DNA from: Providencia stuartii
Lineage (GTDB): Bacteria; Pseudomonadota; Gammaproteobacteria; Enterobacterales; Enterobacteriaceae
NCBI RefSeq assembly: GCF_029277985.1
Contig: NZ_CP119546.1
Location: 3,162,001-3,226,000, forward strand
DNA: 64,000 nucleotides
Direction of reading: 5' to 3'
In this document: piece after piece, positions 62,601 to 64,000 of the stretch
Layout: every line of letters begins with the position of its first letter
How positions within the stretch are numbered: position 1 is the first letter of the stretch
Translations under genes and position numbers: made by a program
The notes under the pieces: model-generated
What the model was told of the DNA's origin: nothing
Database searches by the model: none
What the model saw: only the letters and a program-made list of their open reading frames with translations

Positions 62601-62633
62601 AAAATAAAAAAGGTGCTGGAAAACCAGCACCTT
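62601..62633 (-). terminator. Rho-independent terminator of gnd
   Basis: Perfect 10-bp stem aaggtgctgg / ccagcacctt (62610-62619 and 62624-62633) with loop aaaa. Read on the minus strand it runs into a long T-tract (62601-62610). It lies 28 bp past the gnd stop. Confidence 0.92.
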
Positions 62634-62660
62634 AATAATTTAATACGTTATTTTAACGTA

Positions 62661-64000
62661 TTATTCCATCCATTCGGTATGGAACACACCTTCTTTATCA
62701 GTACGCTTATAAGTGTGAGCACCAAAGTAATCACGTTGCGCTTGAATTAGGTTTGCAGGCAATACCGCTGAACGGTAGCTATCGTAATAAGAAATTGCCG
62801 CAGAGAAGGTCGGTGTTGGGATGCCGTTTTGTACGCCATAGCACACCACATCACGTAGTGCTTGCTGATATTCATCAGCGATTTGCTTAAAGTATGGCGC
62901 TAACAGCAAGTTAGCGATCTGTGCATTATCATTGTATGCATCAGTGATTTTTTGCAAGAATTGTGCACGAATGATACAACCCGCGCGGAAAATTTTAGCA
63001 ATTTCACCGTAGTTCAGATCCCAATTGTATTCATCTGAAGCGGCTTTCAGTTGTTGGAAGCCTTGGGCATAAGAAACAATTTTACCTAAGTAGAGTGCAC
63101 GACGAACTTTCTCAATAAATTGTTTTTTATCGCCTTCAACAGGCTTCAATACTGGGCCTGTTAGTACTTTAGATGCGGCAACACGTTGGTCTTTCAGGAA
63201 AGAGATATAACGTGCAAATACAGATTCAGTGATCAACGTTACTGGGATACCTAAATCCAATGAACTTTGGCTTGTCCATTTACCTGTACCTTTATTCGCT
63301 GCTTCATCTAAAATCACATCAACCAAATATTTTCCATCTTCATCTTTTTTCTTGAAGATATCCGCAGTGATTTCGATCAGATAGCTACTAAGTTCGCCTT
63401 GGTTCCAATCAGCAAAAATTTCCGCCAACTCTTCATTGCTCAGGTTTAAAGAACCTTTTAGCAATGAATATGCTTCAGCGATCAACTGCATGTCACCGTA
63501 TTCGATACCATTGTGAACCATTTTCACATAGTGACCAGCACCATCTGGACCGATATAAGTTACGCAAGGCTCGCCTTCGGCTTTAGCGGCAATTTCTTTC
63601 AAAATTGGTGCAACCAGCTCATAAGCTTCTTTTTGACCACCAGGCATGATAGATGGGCCTTTTAGAGCGCCTTCTTCACCACCAGAAACCCCTGTACCGA
63701 TAAAGTTAAAGCCTTGCTCAGACAGTTCACGGTTACGACGGATAGTATCTTTATACAGAGTGTTGCCGCCATCAATCAGGATATCACCTTTGTCTAGATG
63801 CGGAGTCAATGCAGCAATCGTTTTATCCGTTGCTTCACCCGCTTTCACCATCAACAGGATACGGCGTGGTTTTTCCAGAGAGTCGACAAACTCTTCAATC
63901 GTGTAGCTGGGAACTAATTTTTTCCCTGGATTTTCGGCAATAACTTCATCCGTTTTATCTTTTGAACGGTTGAAAATAGAGACGGAATAACCACGGCTTT
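62661..64000 (-). CDS. gnd: 6-phosphogluconate dehydrogenase, decarboxylating (5' end outside window)
   Basis: About 446 codons of a protein that is normally 468 aa; the first 20 or so residues, including the start, lie beyond the right edge. It oxidises 6-phosphogluconate to ribulose-5-phosphate with NADP in the pentose phosphate pathway. Visible: [75 protein letters not shown] (catalytic Lys/His), [20 protein letters not shown] and the C-terminal [16 protein letters not shown] tail ([20 protein letters not shown]). The frame is open through position 64000. Confidence 0.97.
   Translation of the reverse strand, partial: SRGYSVSIFNRSKDKTDEVIAENPGKKLVPSYTIEEFVDSLEKPRRILLMVKAGEATDKTIAALTPHLDKGDILIDGGNTLYKDTIRRNRELSEQGFNFIGTGVSGGEEGALKGPSIMPGGQKEAYELVAPILKEIAAKAEGEPCVTYIGPDGAGHYVKMVHNGIEYGDMQLIAEAYSLLKGSLNLSNEELAEIFADWNQGELSSYLIEITADIFKKKDEDGKYLVDVILDEAANKGTGKWTSQSSLDLGIPVTLITESVFARYISFLKDQRVAASKVLTGPVLKPVEGDKKQFIEKVRRALYLGKIVSYAQGFQQLKAASDEYNWDLNYGEIAKIFRAGCIIRAQFLQKITDAYNDNAQIANLLLAPYFKQIADEYQQALRDVVCYGVQNGIPTPTFSAAISYYDSYRSAVLPANLIQAQRDYFGAHTYKRTDKEGVFHTEWME

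Overview
The window is a chromosomal segment from an enteric gamma-proteobacterium, most likely Providencia or a close relative in the Morganellaceae. The core genes read as clear orthologues of Escherichia coli genes in recognisable E. coli-like blocks, but in a more AT-rich background and with genus-type rearrangements. No phage, integron, CRISPR array, intact insertion sequence, rRNA or tRNA gene was seen.

Layout. 1-17 kb is the conserved block rarA-lolA-ftsK-lrp / trxB / (DUF4153 membrane protein) / cydDC-aat-infA // clpA-clpS / cspD. 17.2-21.3 kb is an accessory catabolic-looking cassette read on the minus strand: NCS1-type permease (frameshifted), nitrilase-superfamily amidohydrolase, IclR regulator and a DUF1177 protein, with two palindromic operator candidates. 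21.5-36.6 kb returns to conserved genes: macAB, ybjD, lysO, ybjT, the arginine transporter artPIQM, rlmC, ybjN, ybjC, grxA, the sigma-E sRNA gene rybB with its promoter, yjbQ and ybjG. 36.6-43.6 kb holds an AT-rich 0.8 kb leader, the serine uptake/deamination pair sdaC-sdaB, dacC, a gstB-like gene and yeeZ. 43.8-51.1 kb is the complete his operon hisL-GDCBHAFI with its attenuator. 51.4-53 kb has yeaK, a CsbD/ElaB-like stress protein behind a sigma-S-type promoter, and a CatB-type acetyltransferase.

The most unusual part is 53.0-61.6 kb. Three tandem lipase toxin/Tli4-type immunity units (type VI secretion style) lie head to tail on the minus strand between two 361-bp direct copies of the 3' end of a Bcr/CflA-type efflux gene. 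The downstream unit is intact. The middle toxin is broken by an extra G in a G-tract at its catalytic serine elbow and by an in-frame amber codon. The upstream toxin is reduced to a remnant by two internal deletions. All three immunity genes are open, and two of them are mosaic paralogues with identical C-terminal halves. No vgrG, hcp or PAAR gene is present, so delivery would depend on a secretion system encoded elsewhere. The intact efflux gene and a partial gnd close the window.

How the genes work together: chromosome segregation and cell-envelope assembly (ftsK, lolA, dacC, ybjG); redox and respiration (trxB, grxA, cydDC); regulated proteolysis (aat, clpA, clpS); amino-acid supply and balance (lrp, lysO, artPIQM, sdaCB, his); envelope stress (rybB); and accessory competition and xenobiotic functions (tle/tli array, macAB, catB-like, efflux pump).
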